From contig CAJVYJ010000072.1 in the NCBI GenBank assembly GCA_913009475.1, positions 1 through 8,225 of the forward strand: a stretch of 8,225 nt of DNA, given 5' to 3'. The notes under the pieces were generated by a model. It searched no databases. It was not told where the DNA came from and saw only the letters and a list, made by a program, of their open reading frames with translations. This stretch comes from an uncultured Actinomycetes bacterium. Lineage in GTDB: Bacteria > Actinomycetota > Aquicultoria > CAJVYJ01. Below, piece after piece: positions 1 to 5,937 of this stretch; the first letter of the stretch is position 1; every line of letters starts with the position of its first letter. A program made the position numbers and the translations under genes.

Positions 1-141
1 AAAAAGAGCAAGAACAAATAAAGAAGAAAGAAGAAAAAAGAAAAAGGCAGCAGATGACGTAGGCGCACCGTGATATTTTTTATTTTTAATCTGTTTTTAT
101 TTTTATTATTTTTTTTCTCATTTTATTTTTTTTTTTTTTTT
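1..141. other. Low-complexity artefactual contig end
   Basis: A/G-rich sequence (1-45) followed by a T-rich tract that ends in a long T run directly against an Illumina adapter. The base composition is unlike the rest of the window and there is no coding signal. A short mixed stretch at 46-75 faintly resembles an error-laden Illumina P7 primer, but the match is too loose to claim. Because the adapter at 142-199 points into the genomic insert, everything before it is best read as sequencing or assembly artefact. Confidence 0.85.
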
Positions 142-199
142 AATGATACGGCGACCACCGAGATCTACACTCTTTCCCTACACGACGCTCTTCCGATCT
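142..199 (+). other. Illumina P5/Read-1 adapter contamination
   Basis: These 58 bases match, as I know it, the full Illumina TruSeq universal adapter: it begins AATGATACGGCGACCACCGA and ends ACGACGCTCTTCCGATCT. The 3' end of the adapter, where insert sequence starts, is at 199. Bases from 200 onward are therefore insert. The adapter was left untrimmed and became part of the contig. It creates false open reading frames on both strands. Confidence 0.98.
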
Positions 200-387
200 A
201 ACATCGTCTCTTGTAAAGGTCCCGTACTAGGGATTCCTTGTTGCTTGGCCATCTCCTTTGAGGGAACTATGGTGTTGGTGCTATTTATATTCGCCTGCGG
301 CTCAACTACCGCTAAAACGGGCGATGAAAACCCAAGAAGCCCCAACATCAACATCAAAACCATAAACTTAGGCCAATTTATAGACAT
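200..387 (-). CDS. Exported protein, N-terminal 62 codons only (truncated by adapter)
   Basis: The reading frame starts at ATG 387 (minus strand), 7 bases after a strong ribosome binding site, GGGGAGG (complement of 395-401). The product begins MSINWPKF, then has a hydrophobic stretch at about residues 8-26 ending PVLA-VV, a good signal peptide with an AxA-like cleavage site near residue 26. About 36 residues of a polar, Pro/Ser/Thr-containing mature segment follow. The frame runs into the adapter at 199, so the residues after Met62 or Leu63 are not real and the length is unknown. No family can be recognised from this fragment. It diverges from copB with its own promoter, so a periplasmic or surface metal- or redox-related protein is possible, but this is only inference. 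Confidence 0.75.
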
Positions 388-457
388 AAAAATACCTCCC
401 CAATCTCGCGAGGAGAATCATACCGTGCCCCCCGCTTGCCTGAACATTACTTATTAG

Positions 458-486
458 ATAATATCAACATACTGCTTAAAGTTCAA
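458..486 (-). promoter_or_regulatory. Predicted sigma70-type promoter of the truncated exported-protein gene
   Basis: Read on the minus strand: -35 TTGAAC (486-481), a 17-base spacer, then -10 TATTAT (463-458). Four of six -35 bases and five of six -10 bases match consensus, with ideal spacing. It lies about 70 bases upstream of the ATG at 387. Confidence 0.55.
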
Positions 487-528
487 GCCATTGCACTGAC
501 CCGTCTAAAATTTACCCAAGTTGAACTC

Positions 529-557
529 TTGCTTAAATGATTGGAGAAATGTATTAT
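529..557 (+). promoter_or_regulatory. Predicted sigma70-type promoter of copB
   Basis: -35 TTGCTT (529-534), a 17-base spacer, -10 TATTAT (552-557). It lies 80 bases upstream of the chosen copB start and back to back with the promoter at 458-486. The 42 bases between the two -35 boxes could hold a shared metal-responsive operator. I see no clear CopY, CsoR or CueR palindrome there. Confidence 0.5.
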
Positions 558-623
558 CCATCGGTAAAGGAGTTCACCTTAAATTTAATATCGCCGGAAA
601 ATATATCAGATTTTTTGAAGCCA

Positions 624-630
624 AGAGGGA
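624..630 (+). promoter_or_regulatory. Ribosome binding site deciding the copB start
   Basis: AGAGGGA ends 7 bases before GTG 638. The frame stays open upstream to a TTG at 521, but that start lacks a ribosome binding site and lies upstream of the predicted -10 box. ATG 650 and ATG 656 are alternatives with weaker leaders. Confidence 0.55.
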
Positions 631-637
631 AAAAGTA

Positions 638-2650
638 GTGGACGATAAGATGAATATGTCTGAAGAACACCGGCATCAACAATCCGACCATAATCAGCCT
701 GGACATGATCACCACCGGATGATGCTAAAAGATTATCGCCTGCGTTTTTATATCTCACTATTTGTAAGCATACCTGTTTTAACGCTTTCACCTTTAATTC
801 AAAAATATTTAGGTTTTAGCCTAAGATTTACAGCCGATAAATATGTACTTTTAGCCTTGTCCAGTTTTGTCTTTTTTTACGGCGGTTGGCCTTTTTTAAA
901 AGGCATCGTCTCTGAGATAAAAAAGAGACAACCGGGCATGATGATGCTGGTGGCCTTGGCAATATCAGTGGCTTATTTTTACAGTGTGGCAGTTGTCTTT
1001 GGCTTAGAGGGTAAATACTTCTTTTGGGAACTGGTTACTCTAATTGACGTAATGCTGCTTGGCCACTGGTTGGAGATGCGCTCCATTCTTGGCGCCTCCC
1101 GGGCCCTGGAAAAACTGGCCCAGCTGATGCCCAGCGAAGCTCATTTAATTAAAGAAGACGGCGAAGTTGTCAATATCAGCATCGGTGATTTAAAAAAAGG
1201 CGACAGCGTCTTGATAAAAGCCGGTGAGAAAGTCCCCTCCGACGGCATAATCCTCAAGGGTAAGGGTTATATGGACGAATCGATGTTGACTGGTGAATCC
1301 AAACCGGTACGGAAAAACCCGGGTGATCAATTAATCGGCGGTTCAGTCAACGGTGACACGGTTTTTGAAATAAAAATTAGAAATACCGGCGCCGATTCCT
1401 ATTTGGCGAAAGTCATAAACCTGGTCAAGGAAGCACAGGCGGCTAAATCAAAAACCCAGAAGCTGGCAGATGTCGCCGCTATGTGGCTAACGATTGTCTC
1501 AATTGCTATTGGAGTCAGCACTTTTACTTTCTGGATAATTTACAGCCATGATTTTGCTTTCGCGGTGGAAAGAATGGCGACGGTAATGGTTATCGCCTGT
1601 CCCCACGCACTGGGTTTAGCTATTCCCTTAGTAGTAGCGGTCTCGACTTCTCTGTCCGCTAAAAACGGGCTTTTAATCAGAAACAGAACCGCTTTTGAAA
1701 ATTCCCGCAAAATAAGTACGGTGGTTTTTGATAAAACCGGTACTCTGACCGAAGGCAAATTTGGCGTCAGCGATATCACTGTCCTTGACCCGGAAATGAA
1801 TGAGAAAAAATTTATTCAGCTGGCGGCCTCCCTGGAACGTAACTCGGAGCACCCAATAGCCAAAGGCATTTTGGCCAAAGCTAAAGAATTGGGAGTGGCC
1901 GGCCTGACTGTAAGTAACTTCAAGGTTCTTAAAGGCGAGGGAGTTGAGGGGAAAGTCGACGATCGGCAAATCAAGATAGTCAGTCCCGGTTACCTAAAAA
2001 AACAAGGCCTTACAACACCGACACAGGCCGACGCCGGCAAAACCGCCACCCAAATATTTATGTTGGAAGGCAATAATATCCTGGGAAGCATAAGCCTGGC
2101 GGATAAGATTCGCGCCGAATCTTTTGAGGCCATTAAGCAGCTGCAAAAAATCGGTATAAAGTGTTGGATGTTGACCGGTGATAATAAGGATATCGCCGCT
2201 GATGTCTCCCAAACCTTAAATCTTGACGGCTATTTCGCCGAGGTACTCCCCCATGAAAAGCAGGAGAAAGTTAAGGAACTACAGGCCAAGGGCGAGTTTG
2301 TCGCTATGACCGGTGACGGCATTAACGACGCGCCGGCTTTAGCTCAAGCCGACGTCGGTATCGCTATCGGTTCCGGAACCGATATTGCCGCTGAGACAGC
2401 TGACATCATCTTAGTAAATTCCAATCCCATGGATGTGACTTCCCTGGTTTTATTCGGTAAAGCTACTTACGCTAAAATGATGCAAAATCTTTTCTGGGCG
2501 ACCGGTTATAATGTTATCGCTATCCCGCTGGCCGCCGGTGTTTTATATGGTGTCGGTATCGTCATCTCACCGGCTTTCGGCGCTGCTTTAATGTCGGTTA
2601 GCACTATTATAGTCGCTATAAACGCCAGATTTTTAAAGATCAAACGCTGA
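638..2650 (+). CDS. copB: Copper-translocating P1B-3-type ATPase (CopB family)
   Basis: Inner-membrane heavy-metal P-type ATPase of 670 aa that uses ATP to export copper from the cytoplasm. In place of CxxC metal-binding domains it has a His-rich N-terminal tail (H11, H13, H18, H23, H25, H26). Eight membrane helices are predicted: two pairs before the actuator domain, two around the CPx motif and two at the C-terminus. Catalytic landmarks: TGES at 218-221 (actuator), CPH at 321-323 in helix 6, phosphorylated Asp365 in DKTGTLTEG, His405-Pro406 of the nucleotide-binding domain and the GDGIND hinge at 559-564. The CPH motif, GYN of helix 7 (623-625) and MSVST of helix 8 (652-656) are the P1B-3 signature (CopB; Cu2+ or Cu+) as opposed to CopA (CPC). 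Length is typical and no key residue is missing. It stands alone between its own promoter and a palindrome. The start is GTG 638 on ribosome-binding-site evidence; metal specificity is inferred from the family. Confidence 0.95.
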   Translation: MDDKMNMSEEHRHQQSDHNQPGHDHHRMMLKDYRLRFYISLFVSIPVLTLSPLIQKYLGFSLRFTADKYVLLALSSFVFFYGGWPFLKGIVSEIKKRQPGMMMLVALAISVAYFYSVAVVFGLEGKYFFWELVTLIDVMLLGHWLEMRSILGASRALEKLAQLMPSEAHLIKEDGEVVNISIGDLKKGDSVLIKAGEKVPSDGIILKGKGYMDESMLTGESKPVRKNPGDQLIGGSVNGDTVFEIKIRNTGADSYLAKVINLVKEAQAAKSKTQKLADVAAMWLTIVSIAIGVSTFTFWIIYSHDFAFAVERMATVMVIACPHALGLAIPLVVAVSTSLSAKNGLLIRNRTAFENSRKISTVVFDKTGTLTEGKFGVSDITVLDPEMNEKKFIQLAASLERNSEHPIAKGILAKAKELGVAGLTVSNFKVLKGEGVEGKVDDRQIKIVSPGYLKKQGLTTPTQADAGKTATQIFMLEGNNILGSISLADKIRAESFEAIKQLQKIGIKCWMLTGDNKDIAADVSQTLNLDGYFAEVLPHEKQEKVKELQAKGEFVAMTGDGINDAPALAQADVGIAIGSGTDIAAETADIILVNSNPMDVTSLVLFGKATYAKMMQNLFWATGYNVIAIPLAAGVLYGVGIVISPAFGAALMSVSTIIVAINARFLKIKR

Positions 2651-2890
2651 GTAAACCATAGCCACCAGCGTAATGTCACAAAACTCAAAACAAAAAAACC
2701 TTTAAAAACCATAATCGCAATATTGAACAAGGCTCTTTTGAAGCAACCAACCATTCTACAATTCTTAAGAATTGTAGAATGGTTGGTTGCTTAATAGTCT
2801 TACATTTAAAAAAGTTTCGTTTCTTTCTCAAGAAAAGCATCTCGAAAGCTAGAAATTTGCAGAGTTCCAAAAAAAATATTTTGGGTTGAA
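2651..2890. other. Non-coding spacer between copB and the NO-response operon
   Basis: Mostly A/T-rich sequence with no supportable gene; the short minus-strand frames crossing it only read through copB's end and a palindrome. It holds the 52-base palindrome at 2741-2792 and a small TTTCTT/AAGAAA inverted repeat near 2820-2836. No hairpin followed by a U run is visible, so copB has no classical rho-independent terminator unless the palindrome itself acts as one. Confidence 0.6.
2741..2792. repeat. 52-bp perfect palindrome (copy 1 of an intergenic palindromic repeat)
   Basis: Two 26-base arms meet with no loop at 2766/2767. The left arm starts AAGCAACCAACC and the centre is ACAATTCTTAAGAATTGT. 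The central 30 bases (2752-2781) occur again, identical, at 8045-8074. The bases after copy 1 (GCTTAATAGT) also resemble those after copy 2 (GCTTGATAGT). It could fold as a long hairpin in copB mRNA or extrude as a cruciform. The second copy, away from any gene end, favours a dispersed repeat or MITE/REP-like element over a plain terminator. Confidence 0.9.
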
Positions 2891-2906
2891 TGTGACGAAT
2901 ATCACA
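2891..2906. promoter_or_regulatory. CRP/FNR-superfamily binding site 1 (distal)
   Basis: TGTGACGAATATCACA is a perfect TGTGA-N6-TCACA palindrome. This half-site is bound by CRP and, in published regulon work on Desulfovibrio-type bacteria, by HcpR, the nitrosative-stress regulator. Its centre (2898.5) is 22 bp, about two helix turns, upstream of the centre of site 2. Confidence 0.75.
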
Positions 2907-2912
2907 CCGACT

Positions 2913-2928
2913 TGTGACGACCGTCACT
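2913..2928. promoter_or_regulatory. CRP/FNR-superfamily binding site 2 (proximal)
   Basis: TGTGACGACCGTCACT, with a fully symmetric core GTGACGACCGTCAC at 2914-2927 and a flanking T that makes the left half TTGTGA. Its centre (2920.5) is 41.5 bp from the start of transcription predicted from the -10 box at 2950-2955. That is the standard class II activator position, and no good -35 box is seen. Confidence 0.72.
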
Positions 2929-2949
2929 TACATAACGTCTGTATGAGAA

Positions 2950-2955
2950 TAAAAT
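2950..2955 (+). promoter_or_regulatory. Predicted -10 box of the NO-response operon
   Basis: TAAAAT matches TATAAT at five of six bases and puts transcription start near 2962. A -35 element is lacking, as expected for an activator-dependent promoter. TATGAG at 2942-2947 is a weaker alternative. Confidence 0.45.
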
Positions 2956-2986
2956 TCCTCCTAAATGAAAAATGATAAAGGAGGAG
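2956..2986 (+). promoter_or_regulatory. Strong ribosome binding site with an upstream anti-Shine-Dalgarno arm
   Basis: AAAGGAGGAG (2977-2986) precedes GTG 2989 and decides that start over the in-frame ATG 2965, which lacks a leader. TCCTCCT at 2956-2962 is the exact complement of AGGAGGA at 2979-2985, with a 16-base gap, so a 7-bp hairpin could hide the ribosome binding site. This matters only if transcription begins upstream of about 2956; with a start at 2962 the arm would not be transcribed. Confidence 0.5.
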
Positions 2987-2988
2987 AA

Positions 2989-3195
2989 GTGGAAATCAGT
3001 AAAACAAGTAATATCAGAGCAATTATTAAGCATAACCCTAAGACCCGGGCGATTTTTGACCGTTATGGTTTATTAGAATGTGGCGGAGCAGCCGGACCGG
3101 CTGAGCCGTTGGGGTTTTTTGCCCGAGCCCATAACGTTGACATCAACGTTTTAATCGGCGAATTACAATCAGTAATAGGCCACAGCAATGGTTAG
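2989..3195 (+). CDS. Small ScdA_N (DUF542)/DUF1858-like domain protein
   Basis: A 68-aa cytoplasmic single-domain protein. The helical pattern ISKTSNIRAIIKHNP...IFDRYGLLECGG...ARAHNVDINVLIGELQ fits the ScdA_N/DUF1858 fold. That domain forms the N-terminus of the RIC/ScdA iron-sulfur repair proteins and also occurs in small proteins linked to redox and NO metabolism. Only one Cys (C31, in ECGG) is present where ScdA proteins have a Cys-Cys pair, so chemistry cannot be assumed. GTG 2989 is chosen because of the AAGGAGGAG leader; ATG 2965 would add 8 residues. It is the first gene after two CRP/FNR-type sites and overlaps the nnrS-like gene by 8 bases, suggesting translational coupling. Its domain resembles the C-terminal domain of that neighbour. 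The family call is fairly sure, the role inferred. Confidence 0.75.
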   Translation: MEISKTSNIRAIIKHNPKTRAIFDRYGLLECGGAAGPAEPLGFFARAHNVDINVLIGELQSVIGHSNG

Positions 3196-4705
3196 CAACC
3201 GCTTACCTGAAGAAAAATTTATTTACGCGGCTTTAGCTATAACTTTAACAGCCGGTTCCACCCTAGGGGCTTGGTTTTTAGCAAATGCCGTCGCTAAAGG
3301 AATTTACGGTCAGGCGATGGGCAGAGTTATTCACATCCACGCCCATGCACAACTCTTCGGTTGGGTAACACTGTTTATTATGGGTATGGCTTATGTTATA
3401 TTGCCCCGCTTCAAGGCAACTCCCATCTACAGCCGGCGTCTGGAAAATGCCTCTTTTTGGCTAATGTTTACAGGTATCATTCTCTGGATTGTTGTCCAAA
3501 CATTCCAAATCGGATTATGGCCGCTCTTCTACGCGGCGCCAATTTTGGAAACTATGGGAGCGGGCGCTTTCGCTTACAATATCATCCGTACTCTCAACAC
3601 CGGCCGCCAAAAAGATTTTTGGGATAAGTGGATTAAAACCGGCCTCTTCTGGTTGAGCGGCCTCAGTGCTTTTGGAATCGTAATGTCATGGCTGTCAGTC
3701 AACGGTCAATTAAACGATGAACTCTTGCATACCTATTATCTCCTCTTTATCTATGGGTTTATTCTTAATTTTATTTTGGGAGTAGGCCTAAGAACATTGC
3801 CGGCTTTTTTAGGCTCCAAAGCAGCCCGACCCAAAGTGGTAAATATTATTTTTTGGTTCTACAATTTAGCTCTGTTAGGCTTAGCCGCGACTTTAGCAAC
3901 CGGCGGCGAAGCCCCCGAGTCAATCATGAAACTACTGGAATTGCTACCGCTAATCGCTCTCAGCGCATTCATAATCACCAGTAATGTTTGGCGACGGCCG
4001 GAGACCAGCCTAGCGGAGGAATTCGCCTTGGATACCAGTTATATGAGCTACCTGCCGACTGCTTATTTTTGGTTGGCCGTTGGCATCATACTTAGCGGCT
4101 CTGAAATTATCTTCGGTCAAATTTTCAGTAATCCGGAGATTATTGAAGGCGCGGCGACTCATGCGATAACCATCGGCTTTATCTCCATGATGATTTTTGG
4201 TTATGCCACTAAAGCGGTGCCGATCTTTAAAGGCCGTCGGCTTTACAGCCCCGGACTTAACAATCTGACCTTTTTTATTCTCAATCTCGGCTTGTTACTC
4301 AGAGTTGTCTCTCAAGTGATTTTCGGATTCGGGATTAAGTTATTACTACCGACTTTATCCGTCTCCGGCCTAATTGAGTTAGGCGCTTTCGCGCTCTTCG
4401 CCTATAATATCGCCCGGACTACCCTCGGGGCCGATAATACTGAAGATGAAATCGAGGATTTCGCCGCCGTTTCCGGACACAGCATTGTCGCTGATGTTCT
4501 GGAACGGCGGCCGGAGACATTAGAGGTTTTTCTGAAATTCGGCTTCACGCCGTTGACCAATCCCGTCAGCCGCCGCACTATCGCCAAGACGATTACCGTG
4601 GGCGGGGCGGCACGTATGCGAAACGTTGATTTGGGAGAACTTCTAAAGTCGCTCAATGCCTGCCAAAATCATCAAGGTGCTGAGAAAGAGGTTGAGCAAA
4701 AGTGA
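3188..4705 (+). CDS. nnrS: NnrS-family heme/copper membrane protein with C-terminal DUF1858 domain
   Basis: A 505-aa integral membrane protein with about 12 hydrophobic helices between residues 11 and 410, then a soluble tail. NnrS proteins bind heme and copper and protect cells from nitric oxide in denitrifiers and pathogens. Family features seen are the His cluster HIHAHAQLFGW (H49, H51, H53) entering helix 2, H181 at the start of a mid-protein helix and H325 in THAITIGFISMM, all plausible metal or heme ligands near the membrane surface. Residues about 430-490 form a DUF1858-like domain (VADVLERRPETLEVFLKFGF, then TPLTNP and later RNVDLGELLKSLN), related to the preceding gene's product but without its Cys. 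Start ATG 3188 lies inside the previous gene, with only a weak AGG leader, so translation is probably coupled. The stop overlaps the next start in GTGA. NnrS assignment is firm at superfamily level; biochemical function is inferred. Confidence 0.85.
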   Translation: MVSNRLPEEKFIYAALAITLTAGSTLGAWFLANAVAKGIYGQAMGRVIHIHAHAQLFGWVTLFIMGMAYVILPRFKATPIYSRRLENASFWLMFTGIILWIVVQTFQIGLWPLFYAAPILETMGAGAFAYNIIRTLNTGRQKDFWDKWIKTGLFWLSGLSAFGIVMSWLSVNGQLNDELLHTYYLLFIYGFILNFILGVGLRTLPAFLGSKAARPKVVNIIFWFYNLALLGLAATLATGGEAPESIMKLLELLPLIALSAFIITSNVWRRPETSLAEEFALDTSYMSYLPTAYFWLAVGIILSGSEIIFGQIFSNPEIIEGAATHAITIGFISMMIFGYATKAVPIFKGRRLYSPGLNNLTFFILNLGLLLRVVSQVIFGFGIKLLLPTLSVSGLIELGAFALFAYNIARTTLGADNTEDEIEDFAAVSGHSIVADVLERRPETLEVFLKFGFTPLTNPVSRRTIAKTITVGGAARMRNVDLGELLKSLNACQNHQGAEKEVEQK

Positions 4706-4953
4706 ACCGGGAATTAAAACCGGGCAAATGGCGTTGTCCCGGCGTTTTCCTGCCGCTTGAGATTGAAAACTGCCCCGAATGCGGAGAAGAGGTCGAGTTT
4801 TTTGCCGGTGACATCAAGCTGAAATGTTTAAAGTGCGGACGACTTGTCTATCGGCAATCGTCATCTTGCCTGGAACGCTGCCCGACCAAAGAGTCAGGCT
4901 GCTATCGGGAAATGTTGGCGCAACGGCTAAAAGAGGAAAAGAATTTGGATTAG
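4702..4953 (+). CDS. 83-aa eight-cysteine zinc-ribbon-like protein
   Basis: Small cytoplasmic protein starting at GTG 4702, overlapping the nnrS stop by four bases (GTGA), with AAGAGG 10 bases upstream. Cysteines: C12 (RCPG), a CxxC pair at C24/C27 (NCPECGEEVEFF), a second CxxC at C42/C45 (KCLKCGRLV) and a C-terminal set C56-x3-C60-x6-C67. The two CxxC knuckles form a classic zinc ribbon; the remaining Cys could hold a second metal or an Fe-S centre. I recall similar short proteins with a CPNCG-EVEFF stretch and a C-terminal Cys triad in anaerobes, often annotated 'phosphohydrolase' without support. No catalytic motif is visible. Tight linkage to nnrS and the hemerythrin gene suggests a metal-handling or redox accessory role in the same response. 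Confidence 0.8.
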   Translation: MNRELKPGKWRCPGVFLPLEIENCPECGEEVEFFAGDIKLKCLKCGRLVYRQSSSCLERCPTKESGCYREMLAQRLKEEKNLD

Positions 4954-5030
4954 AGAGCAATTGGGAACCAATAAAGATAAGAACATGGAACGTAAAAGAT
5001 AGAATATGACTGCGCTTAGAAGGAGAAATA

Positions 5031-5756
5031 ATGGAAAAAGCAACCGATATTTTGCGCGCCGACCACCGGCAAGTACTAAAAAAATTAACAAAGCTGGAGA
5101 AACTTCTCAATGCTCCTGAACTCGATAAAAGAGCTCAATACGAGGTTATCGATATCAGCCAATTTTTTAATAATGAAGCCAAGCTGCACTTTTATCAAGA
5201 AGAGGAGATATTGTTCCCTTTGATGAAATCAGTGCCGAACGCTACGGCCGGTCCGGTGAGTGTGATGAGCTTAGAACATGAAGAATTTTATAGATACAAT
5301 GAGCGGCTTCAAAGCTTGGCTGAAAAATTGACGGCCGGTAATGACGTTGCCGACTTTAGCGACCAGCTAAAAAAGACCGGCCACGCCGTCATCAGCTTAC
5401 TTAGAGAGCATATCGACAAGGAAGATAATATCCTTTTTGCCATGGCGGAAAATTTCCTGGGAGAAGAGGCTTTAGTGGATATGGCGGTTAAGATGCGCGC
5501 CGTCGAAGCCTCATCCGAAGCGGATGGACAGACCGTCGTACTGGACTTGCGGCCGATGCCGCCGGTGGAACGGCATCCGCTGATATTCTCTACTTTTGAC
5601 GATATGGTCATCGGTAAACAGGTCAAGATCGTCAATGACCACGACCCGCGCCCGCTCCATTATCAATTCGAGGCTGAGCGCCAAGGAACATATAATTGGC
5701 GTACCGCCGATGAGGGACCGGAAAAGTGGGTCGCTTATATTAAAAAGATAGCTTGA
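5031..5756 (+). CDS. Hemerythrin-like (HHE) protein with C-terminal DUF2249 domain
   Basis: A 241-aa soluble protein. Residues 1-145 are a four-helix hemerythrin domain with all expected di-iron ligands: H12, H53 and E57 (HFYQE), H83 (LEHEEF), H127 and E131 (HIDKE). Residues about 166-240 are a DUF2249 domain with LDLRPMPPVERHPLIF and the strongly conserved NDHDPRPLHYQFE. Hemerythrin domains bind O2 or NO at di-iron, and the RIC/YtfE/ScdA family uses such a centre to repair NO-damaged Fe-S clusters; here the ScdA_N domain is absent from this chain and a similar domain is encoded at 2989. Start ATG 5031 has a very good leader (AGAAGGAG, 5 bases upstream). A 77-base gap separates it from the zinc-ribbon gene without an evident terminator or strong promoter, so co-transcription is likely. 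A sensor or scavenger role is equally possible. Confidence 0.9.
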   Translation: MEKATDILRADHRQVLKKLTKLEKLLNAPELDKRAQYEVIDISQFFNNEAKLHFYQEEEILFPLMKSVPNATAGPVSVMSLEHEEFYRYNERLQSLAEKLTAGNDVADFSDQLKKTGHAVISLLREHIDKEDNILFAMAENFLGEEALVDMAVKMRAVEASSEADGQTVVLDLRPMPPVERHPLIFSTFDDMVIGKQVKIVNDHDPRPLHYQFEAERQGTYNWRTADEGPEKWVAYIKKIA

Positions 5757-5843
5757 TAAGCTTGCCTAGCCTTAGAAACGTTTTATTGATAGAGTTAACC
5801 GTGCAGGGGCTGAGTTTATTCTCCACCCGAAAGATGGGAAATG

Positions 5844-5866
5844 TGTAGCCGCAAAGCTTGCTTTGC
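5844..5866 (+). repeat. AAGCTTGC hairpin repeat, copy A
   Basis: A 23-base word starting TGTAGCCGCAAAGCTTGC that recurs, identical, in inverted orientation at 8184-8206 and in a diverged form at 8150-8172. Its 3' part folds on itself: GCAAAGC (5851-5857) pairs with GCTTTGC (5860-5866) across two bases. It lies between the hemerythrin and cupin genes. It is not followed by a T run, so a dispersed intergenic repeat is likelier than a terminator. Confidence 0.85.
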
Positions 5867-5937
5867 CTATGGAATGAAAGCGTAGAGAGTTGGGGGGAGA
5901 AAAACGATTGCGGATTGAAAAATAGTTAAACGCGTAG

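Noticed and set aside
143..457. Plus-strand frame of 104 codons beginning in the adapter
   Set aside because: Its first 19 residues are translated adapter, it has no ribosome binding site, and it runs antisense to the exported-protein fragment with a clear signal peptide.
521..637. Longer copB start at TTG 521, adding 39 residues
   Set aside because: No ribosome binding site; the extension covers the predicted promoter and has no resemblance to CopB N-termini. GTG 638 has a good leader.
2685..2927. Minus-strand 80-codon frame across the copB downstream region
   Set aside because: It reads through the perfect palindrome, has no leader and shows no recognisable domain.
2965..2988. ATG 2965 as start of the small ScdA_N-like gene
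   Set aside because: It is preceded by CCTCCT instead of a Shine-Dalgarno sequence, and it would put the strong AAAGGAGGAG inside the gene.
4814..5110. Minus-strand and alternative plus-strand frames over the zinc-ribbon gene and the gap after it
   Set aside because: They overlap a cysteine-rich protein with clear CxxC spacing and translational coupling, and have no leader or domain themselves.
5785..5798. TTGAT-like FNR half-site before the cupin gene (TTGATAGAGTTAAC)
   Set aside because: The right half matches ATCAA at only two of five positions, so it is not a credible site.
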